A stretch of DNA of 64,000 bases from Echiichthys vipera (Eukaryota; Chordata; Actinopteri; Perciformes; Trachinidae): contig OY829655.1 in NCBI GenBank assembly GCA_963691815.1, positions 7,872,829 to 7,936,828 of the forward strand, read 5' to 3'. The notes beneath the pieces are model-generated. The model saw only the letters and a program-made list of their open reading frames with translations. It had not been told where the DNA came from and did not search any database. The position numbers and the translations under genes were made by a program. Shown here one piece after another: positions 46,313-59,990 of this stretch. The number at the start of each line of letters is the position of its first letter. The first letter of the stretch is position 1.

Positions 46313-49129
46313 CCTAAAACCCTAAAGCTCATAGGAGATTCTGTTTAAACCCTGTGTGAAATAACACTGTCACTTTGTCAGAGAAATGTTGAACAGAAGA
46401 GAGATGAGAAGAACGATACAGAAAAAAGAGAAAGGTATTTAGGTCAAAAAAGACAGGCAGAAAAAAGGAAGACAAGAAGACGTAGGAAAATGTGAAAAAA
46501 CGATCAGCAAAGCTTAAAATATCTCCTTTTTATGGGCATCTTCACCATTTTCATACAGTAATGTATAATTGATAGTTAGCCTTGCATTTGATTCAAACTG
46601 AATGATGTGATTGGATGGAAAGGCTTATTGTCTGATGCATGGCAGTGCTAGTGGCATCAGCCATCATCCAGTATAAGACATCAAGGACAGTTGCTTGGTT
46701 AAACCTATCTGTAATGATGGGAGTAAATCCCATCAACGGACCAATGTCAGATCACATGACTGTTGTTACTCACCAGATTTGCACTGGGTGTTGTGCTCCC
46801 AGGGCACACAGGACACCAGAGCAATGTGGTCTAACACACAGATCAGTTCATCAGCCTTTGGACTTCCCTTCAGGTTGATAACCAGCCCATGCTAAAGACC
46901 AATGAAACATAATAGACATTAAAAGAGAAGATGCATCAGAGGACAATGATTGTCTTCATCAAGTTTGTGTGTCCAGATAATTTCATCATATTGTTCTCTA
47001 AATGGTGATTCTTCAAAATGATGTAGCACTTTGAAATTGCTTTGAAAATGCATTGAAGTAGACTATACATTATCAATGCTGTCCATTTGCTGTTTTCTTG
47101 GTAAGGTCTGTGTTTCTGCACAAGATCAATACATTTTGAAACAAACTGAGCCTCTCCAACCACCACCTTTCAATCAGAATACAGCAACCCATCAATCATG
47201 TTGCTCATAGTGTGTGAAAGCAATATGAATAAATAAGAAGGTGTGTCTGACCGAATAGGGATCCCAAAAGTCTCCAAGGTTTTTTCTTCCAGGTCATGTG
47301 ACCTGTGGCTGGCAGCCTTTCAGCAGAATGGGGTCAATGCACCTAAACAGATCCCAGGGTTAAGACATAAAAACATGTTCAATTGTGGTAACATGAAGCG
47401 GTCTTTAAACAAGTATTTGCTGAATCATTGTGACCAAAGATTCACGATGAGACAAAAACTACAGTACTTTCAGTGTGCCAGTCTGCAACGTTCTGAAACC
47501 TGCAGGTTTACACTAATGTGACTGGACAAGATGGTGTATCATCCCCATAAGAACGACTCTCTGTTCTTCCTCTCTAACTTCTAACTTTTTAGAATTTTTT
47601 TAAGGTGGATTTAATTTGTAGCATCTTAAAATATGAATATACTGAAATATGAGGACAGTGAAAGGGAGAAACTTGCTACAGCTGCATTTTCTAGGACTGA
47701 TGAAACATTGAAAATAACATTTTATTTCTCTGATTCACTGCTTCTCACAAAAAACGCTCCTTCTCTCAATTTGCACTCCCTCTCCTAGACATGTGGTCAT
47801 TGAGCCTCCATGAAAAAAACACCATCTTAACCAGATGACAGTTTGTAACTAACTTGACCAACTGACTTCTCTACAAGCTGATTGGCTGTTGAAACAGGGG
47901 ACATGCCTTATGTTCTAAAACAGCCACTGGCAACTTGACAAGCTAAGTCGCAGGCGGAACCTTCCGCTGGCTTGAGTCTCACTGAGATGGGTAAGTTCAC
48001 ACCACTGCAACTTTTCCCTGCAGCATTCCAAAATGGTTTTGTCTAGTTGTGTATCTGTGGTCCAAATTGGGCTAATAAAACAGATAAAACATTATGCCAA
48101 CCCAGATGTCAGGATAAAAAGTTGGCATTGAAGGTTTCAGCAAACTTCCAATATGTTGAAAGTGCATGTCTGCAACCCATTCTCATCCCCTATTCGTCAC
48201 ATACCAACGCTCTGTCAGGATCCCTTGGCACCACTTTTTGACACACTGGGTAGTGACACTCCAAGAACAGAGTTTTAGACATGGTGAATTCAAACAAAAA
48301 CTTAACAAATTATTGTGGTTGGGGTATAAATAAGTACATTTGTTACATTACTTAAGTGTCACTTTCACTTGGGAGACGAATGGGACTCCCTAGGCAGAGT
48401 TTGATGCTAGTTATACTACGTACCCTACAAGTTGAAAGCTTGTGCATCTCATACAGAAGATAAAGGGTGCAAAATACTTTTCATATCAAAGTTTCTGTGG
48501 TTTGCAGGAATGTGCAATGTCCTCATTCTTTCTGGCAGGGTAGTAATATGTAGGTATTATAATTGATTAGTTGAGTGAATGAGTGAATCTGTGGCCGAGG
48601 CTTACTTAACCTCTACATTACAAATACAGGCTTTATAATTCAGAAGTATTCATGATCAAGGCTATATATATTTTTTTTTCTTTGTGTAATCTCCTGAATC
48701 AAATTCAACACTTACTCTTTTGCTCCGCCCAGCAGAGCCGTATTTAGATCAAATAAGTTATAGGAGTGGATTCAGCGGATCTGTTGGAGAAAGAAAAATG
48801 CTGCGTTAAAGGCAATACCGTGTAAGTAAAATCACACCATACACTCCTCTGCCTCAGTAATTATAGTATACAACTGTGTGAAGGGAGGAATTACAGGGGT
48901 TACATTGTAAATATATAGGCAGAATTACTAAATGATGAATCAAGGCCAGTGGTGCTAATGTTTCTTACATTGTGCAGTTGAGTTGTTGACAGACAGCAGC
49001 CAGGGGAGGATAGGAGAGGAATTCCTATGAATGAGATACAATCATTAGTTTCGGTGTAAGTTTGACTTAAGGTTTTCACAGTAACAGCTCCCTTCATCGC
49101 CATCAGCCACACCTAGCTGCACAATAAAT
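46313..49129. other. noncoding, nothing firm
   Basis: The segment 48050-48260 (CATACCAACGCTCTGTCAGG and CTTGGCACCACTTTTTGACA) resembles a common fish repeat. The rest shows nothing I can support. Confidence 0.35.
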
Positions 49130-49292
<163 letters not shown>

Positions 49293-50265
49293 GTTAGAGT
49301 GTGTGTGCTGCAGAGCTTCTTTTCTTTAGAAGGGAACCTCTGCCCTCTGTTGGTGCTTTACATGAAAAACACCATTCACTTATAAGGAACTTTGATTTTT
49401 TTTTTTTAGATTGTTTTTTAATGTAAGACCAACAGCATTAAGAAAAGTGTACAGTAACATGATAACAGCATCTACATTTGTCATAAGTGTTAATAGAAAA
49501 GGGCAACGGCAAATGAACAACATGGGATGATTAAGACTGAAACAATCAGTTTATAAATCTGGTGATCAATTTAAAAATATATATATATAAATAAAGAGCA
49601 ACCACTTTGATAATCAATTTACTAACGAATGTTTCCCAAACAATTTCTAGTTTCAGCTTCTTAAATGTGAGGATTTTCTGCTTTATGTGCACTAGAATGT
49701 TAGATGAGGAAAGCAACCAACCTTATAACATCAGCTTGGTGAAAGGCATTTTTACTATTTTCTTTCATTTTAAAAATTTAAATTTGAAACAATAAATCAA
49801 GAAAGAAAGAACCAGCAAATTAATTGATCATAGAAATAACAGTTGCAGGCCTAGTGAACTGCATTATTCGGGGAAGAAGAACAGCCTTCTAAATAATGGA
49901 AAAAGAAGTCTGTTTCATACGAAGAAAAAGACCAATCCGCACAAGATCACACACAAATTAGCAAAGTATGTACTGATACATAATTAGTATGAGAAAGACA
50001 TTGTCACGCTGCTTACATGTCTGAAGTGAATGGCTAAGCTATGACTCCAAATAAGCCAAATAATTCAGGCATTACTCTGGAATTGCACACAAAAATAACA
50101 TTATGTGGGGAAGTATTTGAAGTTCTAAGGATTAAGTTAATACATGCCAGTCTCTTCAGGGCCTTTAATCATTATCATAAGCGCATATCATACACAATGA
50201 GCAAAAGACAGGAAGAGAGCAAGTGAGAGTGCATGACCTCACATAATCTACATTTAGCACACACA

Positions 50266-50267
50266 TA

Positions 50268-50301
<34 letters not shown>
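50266..50301. repeat. (CA)n microsatellite
   Basis: About 18 units. The following 50310-50560 is less AT-rich and may be conserved noncoding DNA. Confidence 0.95.
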
Positions 50302-50302
<1 letters not shown>

Positions 50303-51554
50303 TAAGCTTATCCTCAGAAGCGGGGTAGTGATCTGATCTTCTCTTAGCTTAAGCGCTGCACCGTGGGCTGGGTGGGGGTGTGGTGGTCCCCAGAGGTTAA
50401 ACTCTATTAGCACGCAGCATGAAAGTCAATGAAAAGGACCCCAGTGTGCTCCAGCCCCCTGACAGTATTAATGTTTAATGATATCTAAAAAGGCTAATGC
50501 TCATCCCCTTTTTGCTTTCGCTTTTATCCTCTCATTAAATATCCTCACAATATCATCACCTCCTCAGATTAAAACCCTGACCCCGTCTGCTGAAGGACTC
50601 GCCCTTCACATCCCTGTTTCTCTTTCTATCTCTATCTCTATCTCTATCACACGTATGGCATTTAAGATGTTGGGACATGGATACAAATGCATAACTCTGG
50701 ATATGCTCAAGCTTATTATGTTATAACTGTGTCTTGTTTCAGCTAGGGGGTTCATAATAAAATAATAATGGGCCACTGATGGGACTCCACTCCCAGGCAC
50801 CAGTAGCAGCAATGAATATTCGAATCACCATCTTAGATCTCAATGAGGCCTGTTCAGCTGTAACTGCAGGTCAGGGAACCAGATGGGTTTTTCAGCATGT
50901 GCATTACTATAGTTTTTCTTGAATGCTAAGATGTGCTTTATGGAATTTGTTGAGCCTCATTATTAGTTTCTAAGCACAGCAGAAGTCTGTTTTGGGAAAT
51001 GTGTTCACACTTTTTCATTGGTCATTTTTCACACCCTTTTTTAAAACAGTTGTCATAGAAAGCCCTACAACTCCTTTTGGAACACCTAATCACTGCTGAT
51101 AAACATTATTTGCAGAATAATAAATCTCTTTATCATCTGTGTGAAACTTCTTTGCACAACTCTTCACTCAGCAGGTCAGTCAGGTATGAATTAACGTTAT
51201 TTGGGGAGGGGGGGGGGGGGTAATGTCTAAGTTTTCTTTTTTCCTTCCATTTTATGTTTATTTTATTTTTATTTACATTATTCAGCATACACTAAAACAT
51301 GTTTTACTATTCTAAGTGTGGGTGAAATTCTTTATTGGTTTGGTGAAAAAAGAATGCATTACAAAATCTGTGCCACAAGGGATGTGTGAATGTATCCATT
51401 CTAGGTGCTTACTTTAGGTCTTACATGTCAATAACAGTTCATGGGTGCGAAAAAGACCTGCACTCAAGAACCTAGGAAAATCACTTTAGGAGAAAATAAG
51501 ACAGTTCATGCTGTGTTCTGCTTGCTCAAGGTTGAACTGCTTCATACTGATACT

Positions 51555-52100
51555 GAAAATAAAGTCTGTAAGAATATGTACGTATTCCCCCATAACTTTT
51601 TCTAGGAAAGAAGAAACTTGTCCCTAGTTAACACTGTTACTAGTTATGTTCTGAAATATGTGTAAGATTAAACACTTGATAGGAGGACATCATCTGTGCG
51701 TTTTAGAGAGGGGATTAATTTTGTGGCAGAAAGAAAACAGCAGAAAATACAGTCTGAAAGAATATGTCTTTCTATAACTTTTGCTAGGAAAGAAGAAATA
51801 TCTCCATATTTACCAATATTACTTATTATGATCTGAAATATGTGCAAAATTAAACACTTGATGACAGGACATCATCTGTGCGTTTTAGAGGGGATTCATT
51901 TTGTGGCAGAAAGAAAATCCAAGAAAATGCTGACTAACAGAATATGAGTCCCTACGACTTTTGGTAGGATATTAGAAACTTCTCTATATTTACCAACTTT
52001 ATGAGTTATGATCTGAAGAAAACCCAAAATCAAACATAACTTTTGCTAGAAATAAGAAACTTGTCCCCAGTTACCGATGTTACTAGTTATGATCTGGAAC
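51555..52100. repeat. imperfect tandem repeat, period ~180-188 bp, ~3.3 copies
   Basis: Units begin near 51555, 51743 and 51923 (GAAAAT...GAATATG...ATAACTTTT), with a partial fourth from 52036. Shared blocks include GACATCATCTGTGCGTTTTA, TTTTGTGGCAGAAAGAAAA and AGTTATGATCTGAA. The copies are clearly diverged. Confidence 0.78.
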
Positions 52101-52424
52101 ACAGAAGAAGTCATAATATACATTGAGGGACACACCCCAGTGTTCAAAAAATGCTCTAAATGTTCTGCCCAATGTGATGGAAAATATAAATACACATTAT
52201 ATCAAACATTGCTGTGTACGACAGGTAACCACAAAGCACCGTCAGAAAGGTCATCAGTAGATGTAATCATTATTATAAATAAATGTTAGAAAATGCCATT
52301 GTTATTACTACCTGTTCTAGGTGTACTGCACCAAGTGGTGTCTGTCGAAGTGGTGCTGCCGTTGCTCGCCTGTTTGTCGGTACAGTCAATGTCAACCACT
52401 GTACTGTGTCTCAGTTACAGGTTA

Positions 52425-53075
52425 GAGTGAGAACAGACACCTTCTTGGGAACTTTGTTTACGTGTAAATATATTGTCTACATCTACATTTAAAAGCAAAC
52501 AGTTTGGGGATTTGTTCAGGTCTCAATGTCCTTGACTAAAGGAGGTCCAGGTCCAGGCCCTTGTCAGATGTAGGTAATGGTGTGATCACTACATGCTATT
52601 AGATAATTAGATCAAGTTCCAAATATTGTTTTGAACACATGGAGTCCAAACATTGGGATGCTTTTCATTAAGGGACATGTTTTTCGAGTATTACTGGAGT
52701 ATAAGACTCATTAGAGGAGGCTTTTTTTTATCAATATCATTTTTTATTAAATATTAAAACACACACAGACCTGAATTGTTAATTGCTTCACCATGAACAA
52801 GAAGCATGAGTATGCTAATGCTAAACACAACAGCAAAACCTAATTTAACAGTACTTAAGGAGAAACACCCCAGGCAAAATCAGCATTTGGTCATTTGGTT
52901 CATTCCATAACATTCCTGGTGGAATGAAAACACCCAAAATGCACATCTGGGGTTTTTTTTTTACTGTACTATATTACTCTATTTGTGTCTGTAGATTTTC
53001 CTTTAGCTAGCATTAAATGGTGCCTCATTTGAATATTTACACACACAATTTCAGAAAACTTGTAATACAAAAATT
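52425..53075. repeat. local duplication, copy 1
   Basis: It shares GTGAGAACAGACACCTTCTT, GCAAACAGTTTGGGGATTTG and GAACACATGGAGTCC with 53920-54680, through to ATTTCAGAAAACTTGT near its end. It lacks the LINE-tail insert of copy 2. Confidence 0.75.
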
Positions 53076-53189
53076 AAAAAAATTATTAACATTTAACATC
53101 CATCTGAGTTGACAGGGTATCATAATTAAAACATAATCAAACACCAAATAATTAATAAAATGTAATACAATGTAGTCTACTTAATAAAA

Positions 53190-53202
53190 TAGATAGATAG
53201 AT

Positions 53203-53261
<59 letters not shown>
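53190..53261. repeat. (GATA)n microsatellite
   Basis: About 17 ATAG units with one interruption. Confidence 0.95.
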
Positions 53262-53263
<2 letters not shown>

Positions 53264-53919
53264 AGCTAGACGTGTCAACAGATAATTGCACACGACACAA
53301 CACATAGAATATAAAAATAGACAAATACATCCCGAGGCATTGTGGGTCTGCAGTACACCTCTGTTTATCTTAGGAGGTAAGTACATAAAAGACCATACAA
53401 TTCTGGGTCATAGCAGCAAGAGCCTGTGTCACCAGCAGAGCAGCGCCCCCAATCAGCACCATCTCTTTGTCTCCTCACCACGGCTGTGCGGCACAGCAGA
53501 GGCTACTTTCAACTTTTTTTCTTATTCATACTCTTGTTATTAAGAAGAATGACAAATAAAGTCTCAGTCATGTGTTTTATAAGTGTCTGCCATTTCCCAA
53601 TATGCAGCACTGATGCTTTTAGGAAACACAATAATGCTGAAGAGGAGAGACATGTGCCTGTCGTTCATCAGTGTGGACGTCATTATAGTTATTATCATAG
53701 TTCATGTGGAGGGCCCTTAACACTGTGGATCTGATATGGATGTGAACACCTTGAAAGCAATTAAGCACTTCGACCTCATAGTCACTGTGTCATTTGTTGA
53801 CTATATGGTAAATATATAATGTCATTGGGGGTTTTACCTTCAAATAAGTTACTAACACATCATATTAAATTGATATTATTGTGTGTGTGCACACTATCTG
53901 TACAATCAATGCACAGGAT

Positions 53920-54680
53920 GAGTGAGAACAGACACCTTCTTGGAAACCATGACAGAATACAATAAGTATATGACCTAGACTTCTCTTTATTGATCCTTTG
54001 GGATGAACTCCCGCAAGAAAATTGAGTTTCCAGCAGCTTACAAAAACACAAGGGAGGTATAAAAAATACAGTATAGGATAACCTATAAACTCTTAGCTAA
54101 ATAAATACAGAAAGTATATATACAGTAAACAATAAACTCTTAGTCAAATATATATCAGGAAGTTGTAAGAATACAGGTCAAATAAAATTCTACATTTAAA
54201 AGAGCAAACAGTTTGGGGATTTGTTCAGGTCTCAATGTCCTGGTCTGAAGGAGTACCAGGTCCAGGGCCAGATATGGGTAATGTTGTGATCATCACATGC
54301 TATTAGATAATGTGTAAATAAAAGTTCCAAATATTCCTTTGAACACATGGAGTCCGAACGTTGGGATGCTTTTTATTAAGGATCATGTCTTTCAAGTGGT
54401 GCTGAGCTATAAAACTTGAGGAAACTGTCTTTCCATCAATATCATTTTTAAAATAAATATTAAAACACAAACAGACAAAGTCAGACCAAGGGAATTAGTA
54501 GGCAAAATTAGACAAAATCCTAATTTGGTGAACCTTCCTTAACATGTCTGTCAGGTGTTTATTTTACTACACGTTTATTTGTGTGTGTGCATTTCTCCTA
54601 AATTCACCAAGAGTTAGCATTAGATTCTGCCCAATTTGCATATTTAAAATAAAATTTCAGAAAACTTGTTATACAAAAAA
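53920..54680. repeat. local duplication, copy 2, with LINE-tail insert
   Basis: The same blocks as 52425-53075 occur in the same order and orientation. Between CCTTCTTGG and CTACATTTAAAAG it carries about 240 extra bases beginning near TCTTTATTGATCCTTTGGGA, an antisense LINE 3' tail. Confidence 0.75.
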
Positions 54681-55654
54681 TATTTGGCCGTATTTAGGTC
54701 AGTGAATTCATCAGTAAATATTCTCACTTTCAAAAGCTGTTAACGCAGTCATTTTTTTTTGACATGGAGCGTTCAAATCTTGTTTGAGGGATGCAAACAC
54801 ACTGTACAGCACCATAATGACGCAGGGCGTTTAAAAACACAGATGTGCTCTCTCACACGCACACATTGCAAAACAACCACAAATGCACAGGTGAGCATGT
54901 ACGCAAACAGCAATATGTTCTCAAGGACGCACACAAACACAGTACGAGCAGGCAAAAAGTCAGAGGAAGTGCTTATGCCTACAAACACACTCAGGAGGGG
55001 CTGCACAGCACTTAAGTGGTCACTTTCACGCACAAAGGCCAATCACAGGAGCTTAGCTGGCCCCATCAAGCTTTTTAGCAAATGCTGCTGTGCTGAAATT
55101 GCTTGTTTAGTTAACCCTGCGTGCTCCTGACAGAAATGTAGTTCCATCACTCAGGGCTGGGTTTGTGGCAAATGCTCCGCTTTGAAGTCATTTAGAGGCA
55201 GACCATTCATTGTGTGTAAGATGACTAGGCCTTGTCGTTTGTGAGGAGGGATTAGTCATGCTATGTTTATTGGAGGGGGAGAATCAGCTTTCTTGACTGC
55301 TGCGTTATAGGGATTTTTGCTTCTGAGGTGTTTTTGTCAGAGTCGCAGAACACCGACACTGTAAGAGAATGACATATGGAGACGCATCTTCAAGCAAACT
55401 CTACAACTGTCACACCATAGTAAAGTTGCATTATTCCTTTATAAAGTTTCTTAAACTGTGATGTGCACTTGCAGTGTACCATCACCAACTTCATGGAGTT
55501 ATGCTCTCACAGAGTCAAGTCCAAAACACCCCGAGGATCCGATCAGTTGTGGGCCAGGTGTGAATGGTCTACCTATGATTCTTTACTGAAGGTGTGGTGT
55601 GGTGTGGCCTAAGGGCCCATAAAGTCAGGGGCTCTGACTCACATAATGATCACA

Positions 55655-55950
55655 AACATATGCTAAAAGACCACAAGTATCCACAAAACAACCTAAAGTG
55701 ACCACAAAGAGACACAGAATGACTATAGGGATGCAAAACGACCTTGAAGAGAAGGTAAATTACTATAAATAGTCATACAACCTCCACAAAAAGGTGCAAA
55801 ATGACTAAAAATAGATGGAAAAAAATCACAGAGATGCAAATCACCCCCAAGAGAAACAAATGACCACATAGAAAACTGTATAAAAATAAGTGCACAATGA
55901 CCACATAGAGACCCCAAATGAATACAAAACAACTAAAAGTAGACTTTGGG
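55655..55950. repeat. degenerate minisatellite (AATGACCACAAAGAGAC type)
   Basis: Variants of GACCACAAAGAGACACAGAA, GATGCAAAACGACC and AATGACCACATAGAGACC recur in loose tandem, a pattern known from fish genomes. Confidence 0.65.
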
Positions 55951-56569
55951 TGTGTTGTTCCTACATAGACAGAGTTAGGGGCCTTTTACATAGTGCAAAA
56001 TCAAACATATAGTGACATCAGATTCATCACAACAGTTTTGTCATTTTGAAACCTATTTTATCTCCTTTCCCAATCCCAGTGAAGCAACATTGTGTAACTA
56101 TTTTAACTCAAAATAACAGTTGCAATATTAATTTGATTGAAAGAGGGAGAATGGTGCCTCTCTCATCCCCACTCCCTGCCCTGAACCTGTTCTTGCACAA
56201 TGTACCTTTGGTGAGCAGGTACAATCTCCCAGGAGAAGTGTGATATGCTTCACCACACTAATTTATGTTGGTCAATTTATTTTGATGAAACTAAAGCATA
56301 TTTTATGGAGAAAATATTAAATGGTTTTCCCTCTGATGTCCTCAGGCTGCTCTGCCTCAAATCTAGATGATTTACAGAGTTTCCTCTTGGACAGAAAGCA
56401 TAACCGCTAACTGCTGCTGACTGCAGAGTTCAGCAGCCTCTCGGACATCATGACAGAGACAAAGAAAAGACCAAAGAGGACGTTGATGCATGAAACTAAG
56501 AAGTGAAAAGTGAGTGAGAGTGACCAAACAAGAGGCCACCAGACATGAGTAAGGGTCTACTCACACTTA

Positions 56570-57160
56570 GGGCGCACTCACACTGTCCTTCCTCACCTGG
56601 CCAAAACAGGTTTTTCGGGTAAAGCCTAGTGCATTTGATCAGTGTGAGTGCAACCGCTCCGCGTCTAGCTGCGGCCAGTTGGCCGTCCACAGTCCGTTTG
56701 AGAGAGGTGAGCTTTTGTGGAGCGCGTTTGCACATGTACCAGCACGAGCGTTTGCACGTGTACGAGCACGAGCACGGTGCCTACGGCGGCTCTCACATCA
56801 TTGTGCGCCTGTTCGGACATATAAAAAAAAAAAAAAGACGGACCATGCACAGACATTTAACAACAACAACAATGGCGGCGAAAGCTTCACGTTGGTGTGA
56901 TGCAGAGGTGGAGTGTTTACTCCAGATTTGGCCGGATGAAAATATTCAAAAACAGTCGGACAAGACGCACAAAAACTCCGAGGTCTATGGAAAGATTTGT
57001 AAACAAAGCGACGCATCGCGATGACGTCGATCATTGATGTGACATGTTGGACAGTGTGACGTGATGGACAGGCAAGAAACATTTGCCCATGCAGTGTGAG
57101 TACAAACGGGCTGGCCAGCGGGGGGAGAGTGCGGTGCGGAAGGGCAGTGTGAGTGCGCCC
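56570..57160. mobile_element. Harbinger-like element, 591 bp, with SANT/Myb reading frame
   Basis: The ends GGGCGCACTCACACTGTCCT and, reverse-complemented, GGGCGCACTCACACTGCCCT are almost identical over about 23 bp. Three-base flanks TTA and TCA fit a TNA duplication with one change, as in PIF/Harbinger. It carries a coding stretch at 56872-57024. Confidence 0.7.
56872..57024 (+). pseudogene. SANT/Myb-like DNA-binding fragment in the Harbinger-like element
   Basis: The frame reads MAAKASRWCDAEVECLLQIW then IQKQSDKTHKNSEVYGKI, matching the start of the trihelix/Myb-SANT domain found in fish Harbinger-type accessory proteins. About 50 codons are present before a stop, so the domain is incomplete. 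Confidence 0.6.
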
Positions 57161-57179
57161 TCAGTGTGAGTGACGGGTG

Positions 57180-57620
57180 AGAAGCTCTGCAGCTACTGCT
57201 GCTCGTTGGGGAAAGAAACCACAGAGTGACAGAACAGAGTCGCCAAACACAACGCTAGTCGTTGGGGATCGGTAAAGTCTTTGGATCAGTTCAGAACAAC
57301 GGAACGAAAATGCTCCGGTTGATGTTTATTCTTCAAGATCCCTGATTCGCTCATTTAGCTGTCAATCAAAAAAGGATTCAGCCTCAGACAGCTCATCCAA
57401 TCCTCATGCAGAAGCCGACCCCCAGAGACGCTGAGTGTCCAATGGTCAGGACAAAGCCCAGCATTTATCCAATGACCTTCTAGTTTTGCTGCAGTGGAAC
57501 AACCCGCTCTACACTTCCCCACTGAAGTCAGTAGAAGCTGAGCGTCCGACTGTGTAAAGAGCTGTGGTGCTGTGGGTATGAATGAGAAGGAAGTTGCTCC
57601 GGTTACCTGTGATAAGGAGC
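57180..57620. repeat. probable dispersed fish repeat
   Basis: The stretch with GCTGTCAATCA, CTCATCCAATCCTCATGCAG, GAGTGTCCAATGG and TTTATCCAATGACCTTC looks like a CCAAT-rich repeat I have seen in fish genomes. Ends are not defined. Confidence 0.35.
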
Positions 57621-58175
57621 TGATTCTGAACCTAAGATGAAGGCTTTCTAGTGAGTATTAAGTCAATGAAATGTACACACAGCAGTATATATTTCACCAC
57701 TTTTTTTTTTTTTTTTTGGTGACAGCTGAGCTTTCCTTGCAGTCTTAGAGCCATCTTGAAAAGGAGATTCTTAATCTCAATTGGACTTAACCCGGTTTAA
57801 TAAAGGTTCAATTAAAAAAATAAATCTTGGTTATTAAAGGTCAAATGGGAAAAATTGTCCTGTTGGTTGTAGAAACAGGACACACATGATGTTTCAATTT
57901 TTATAAACTGAGTTAAAAATGTATCAGATTTGATTTGCAGAGACATATTTTCTGAATGAAAAAAAAAGCATTGGATGGAATCATTTTCTCATGATATCTA
58001 TTTAAAGTGATGGCAGTCAGCAGTCACACTGCTTTCTTGGTTGTAGGTTGCTGCTCCGCTCAAAAAGCATTAATGTATGATGGATGGATGTGTTTACATA
58101 AACCTCAATTAAACTGAGAGGTCATTTTCATTCTGCCAGATATCCCTTCTCTGACCCCCTTCATGGGGTGGGTGT

Positions 58176-58176
58176 G

Positions 58177-58229
<53 letters not shown>
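58176..58229. repeat. (TG)n microsatellite
   Basis: About 27 units. It produces a spurious CVCVCV open frame. Confidence 0.95.
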
Positions 58230-58231
<2 letters not shown>

Positions 58232-58539
58232 TATGTGTCAGTGATGTGCGTGCACGTGTGCAGGGCCAGGTTTTTGTCCGTGTGTATTACACTATGAGTT
58301 GCAGTGCAGGGGCAAAAAGCAATCGCGGAGGCTTCAACTGGAGATGGAATTGCCAGTTGTATATCTTGACGCTGGACATATTTATGCCCAGAGAGGCTCT
58401 CCTTTCTGCCTGCTCATCACAGCTGCTGTCGGCCGTGGAACTGTGTGTGTGCAGCGACTGTTTGTGTTATGTGCATGTGTTGATAATACGAGTCCTTGTG
58501 TATTTGCATGCTGTATGTAATGTCGACTCTTTTTATTTG

Positions 58540-58544
<5 letters not shown>

Positions 58545-58580
<36 letters not shown>
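58545..58580. repeat. (GT)n microsatellite
   Basis: About 18 units. Confidence 0.95.
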
Positions 58581-58583
<3 letters not shown>

Positions 58584-59104
58584 ACCAGTGCGTCCAAGGT
58601 CCTGTACATACAGTGCAGTTTGAGGGAGAAGTCACAGAGAGAGCACAAAAATGTATTGAATATGATTGACTGATTTGCTTTATTAGCATAATAAATTGCT
58701 TTATTAGCATACGGTAATCATAGTACTGTGTTTATACAAGGTTTATAATCTTGATATATATGTATATGACCTGACATCCAGTGCAGAATACAACCGATGA
58801 TTTGGATCATGCAATGAGGCAGACCTGTTTAGGACCTCAGGTCCTCTGGGTGCAAGTTTGGTTTTATACTGCTTCCCCTGCTTTTAATATGTGAAATACA
58901 CACATATTACTATGCGTTACTTTCCATAGGTATATGTAACAGTGCATGAGAACAGCCTGCGTGCAGTCACTTTATTACACTGTCTATTGATCCAGCTGCT
59001 CCCATTTTATAGTTAATTGCAATAGAAGTTATTTCCCTTTTTCCAAGAAAAATCCCCCCATACTACGAGGTGACATGTCCGTTGATTTATAGAGATGTGA
59101 CAGT

Positions 59105-59105
<1 letters not shown>

Positions 59106-59153
<48 letters not shown>
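59106..59153. repeat. (GT)n microsatellite
   Basis: About 24 units. Confidence 0.95.
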
Positions 59154-59154
<1 letters not shown>

Positions 59155-59990
59155 AGGTTTCAGAATGTAGTTTTTTTTTACTTCTTAAAGCTGTTCAAGC
59201 TAAAAACAGGCTGTTCAGTTACTTTTTTTAAAAAACAATGAGTAGTTAAAATTCTAATAATAAAATCCCTGAGAGATGTGCAAATGTGACTTGAATGCCC
59301 GCTCCAAGTCAAACTATGCACAAGACAAATTCAGAGATAAATATATGAGCAAACCGAGGCCTGTCAGGATAATTTTATGGACCGTTACGTTGCTGCGTCT
59401 GATAAATGACATTTCACACTGGTTATTCAAAACACTTCATCCTTTGTGACATCTGTGTGAATGAGAGACAGAGCTTAGAAAAAACAAATTACACATCCCT
59501 CAAAACTGATGAACATTATTTTGTATTCCTCTGATTCTCCTCTCATTAGAGTTTGGTCCGTTTCTGGTTTTGTTCAGTCTGGTGTGATTCATCTTCACAT
59601 TTCCAATCCTGTTTTTAAAGTGACTGCAGTATCCCCTGCCAACAGTTGGGTGTCACCCAAAGCTAATTGTTGTCTGCAAGCTGCACTGAGGAATGTTGTG
59701 TTATCAGCTGTGACAAGCTGTGACAACAACTCATTCAATAAATCAAATTTCACCACCAATTTATTCCAAGATCGGTGGTCGATCAAGGACTGCTAAATCA
59801 ATTTCATGTGCATTTCTTAGATTTACAGTCACAGCACATCTGCAACTAACTGGTATGAAACGTATCCTGCAAGCACGGCACTATTGAAATTTCTTTGTTC
59901 ATGTGTGCTGTTTCTATCACTTGTGGTGTTTATTCATCACCGACCATGTGTTTCTCAATCCTGATACAATTGAAGTTGCTTTTCCAATAT

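Noticed and set aside
59509..59796. 95-codon open frame
   Set aside because: No family motif, no splice context and an ordinary AT-rich composition; consistent with chance.
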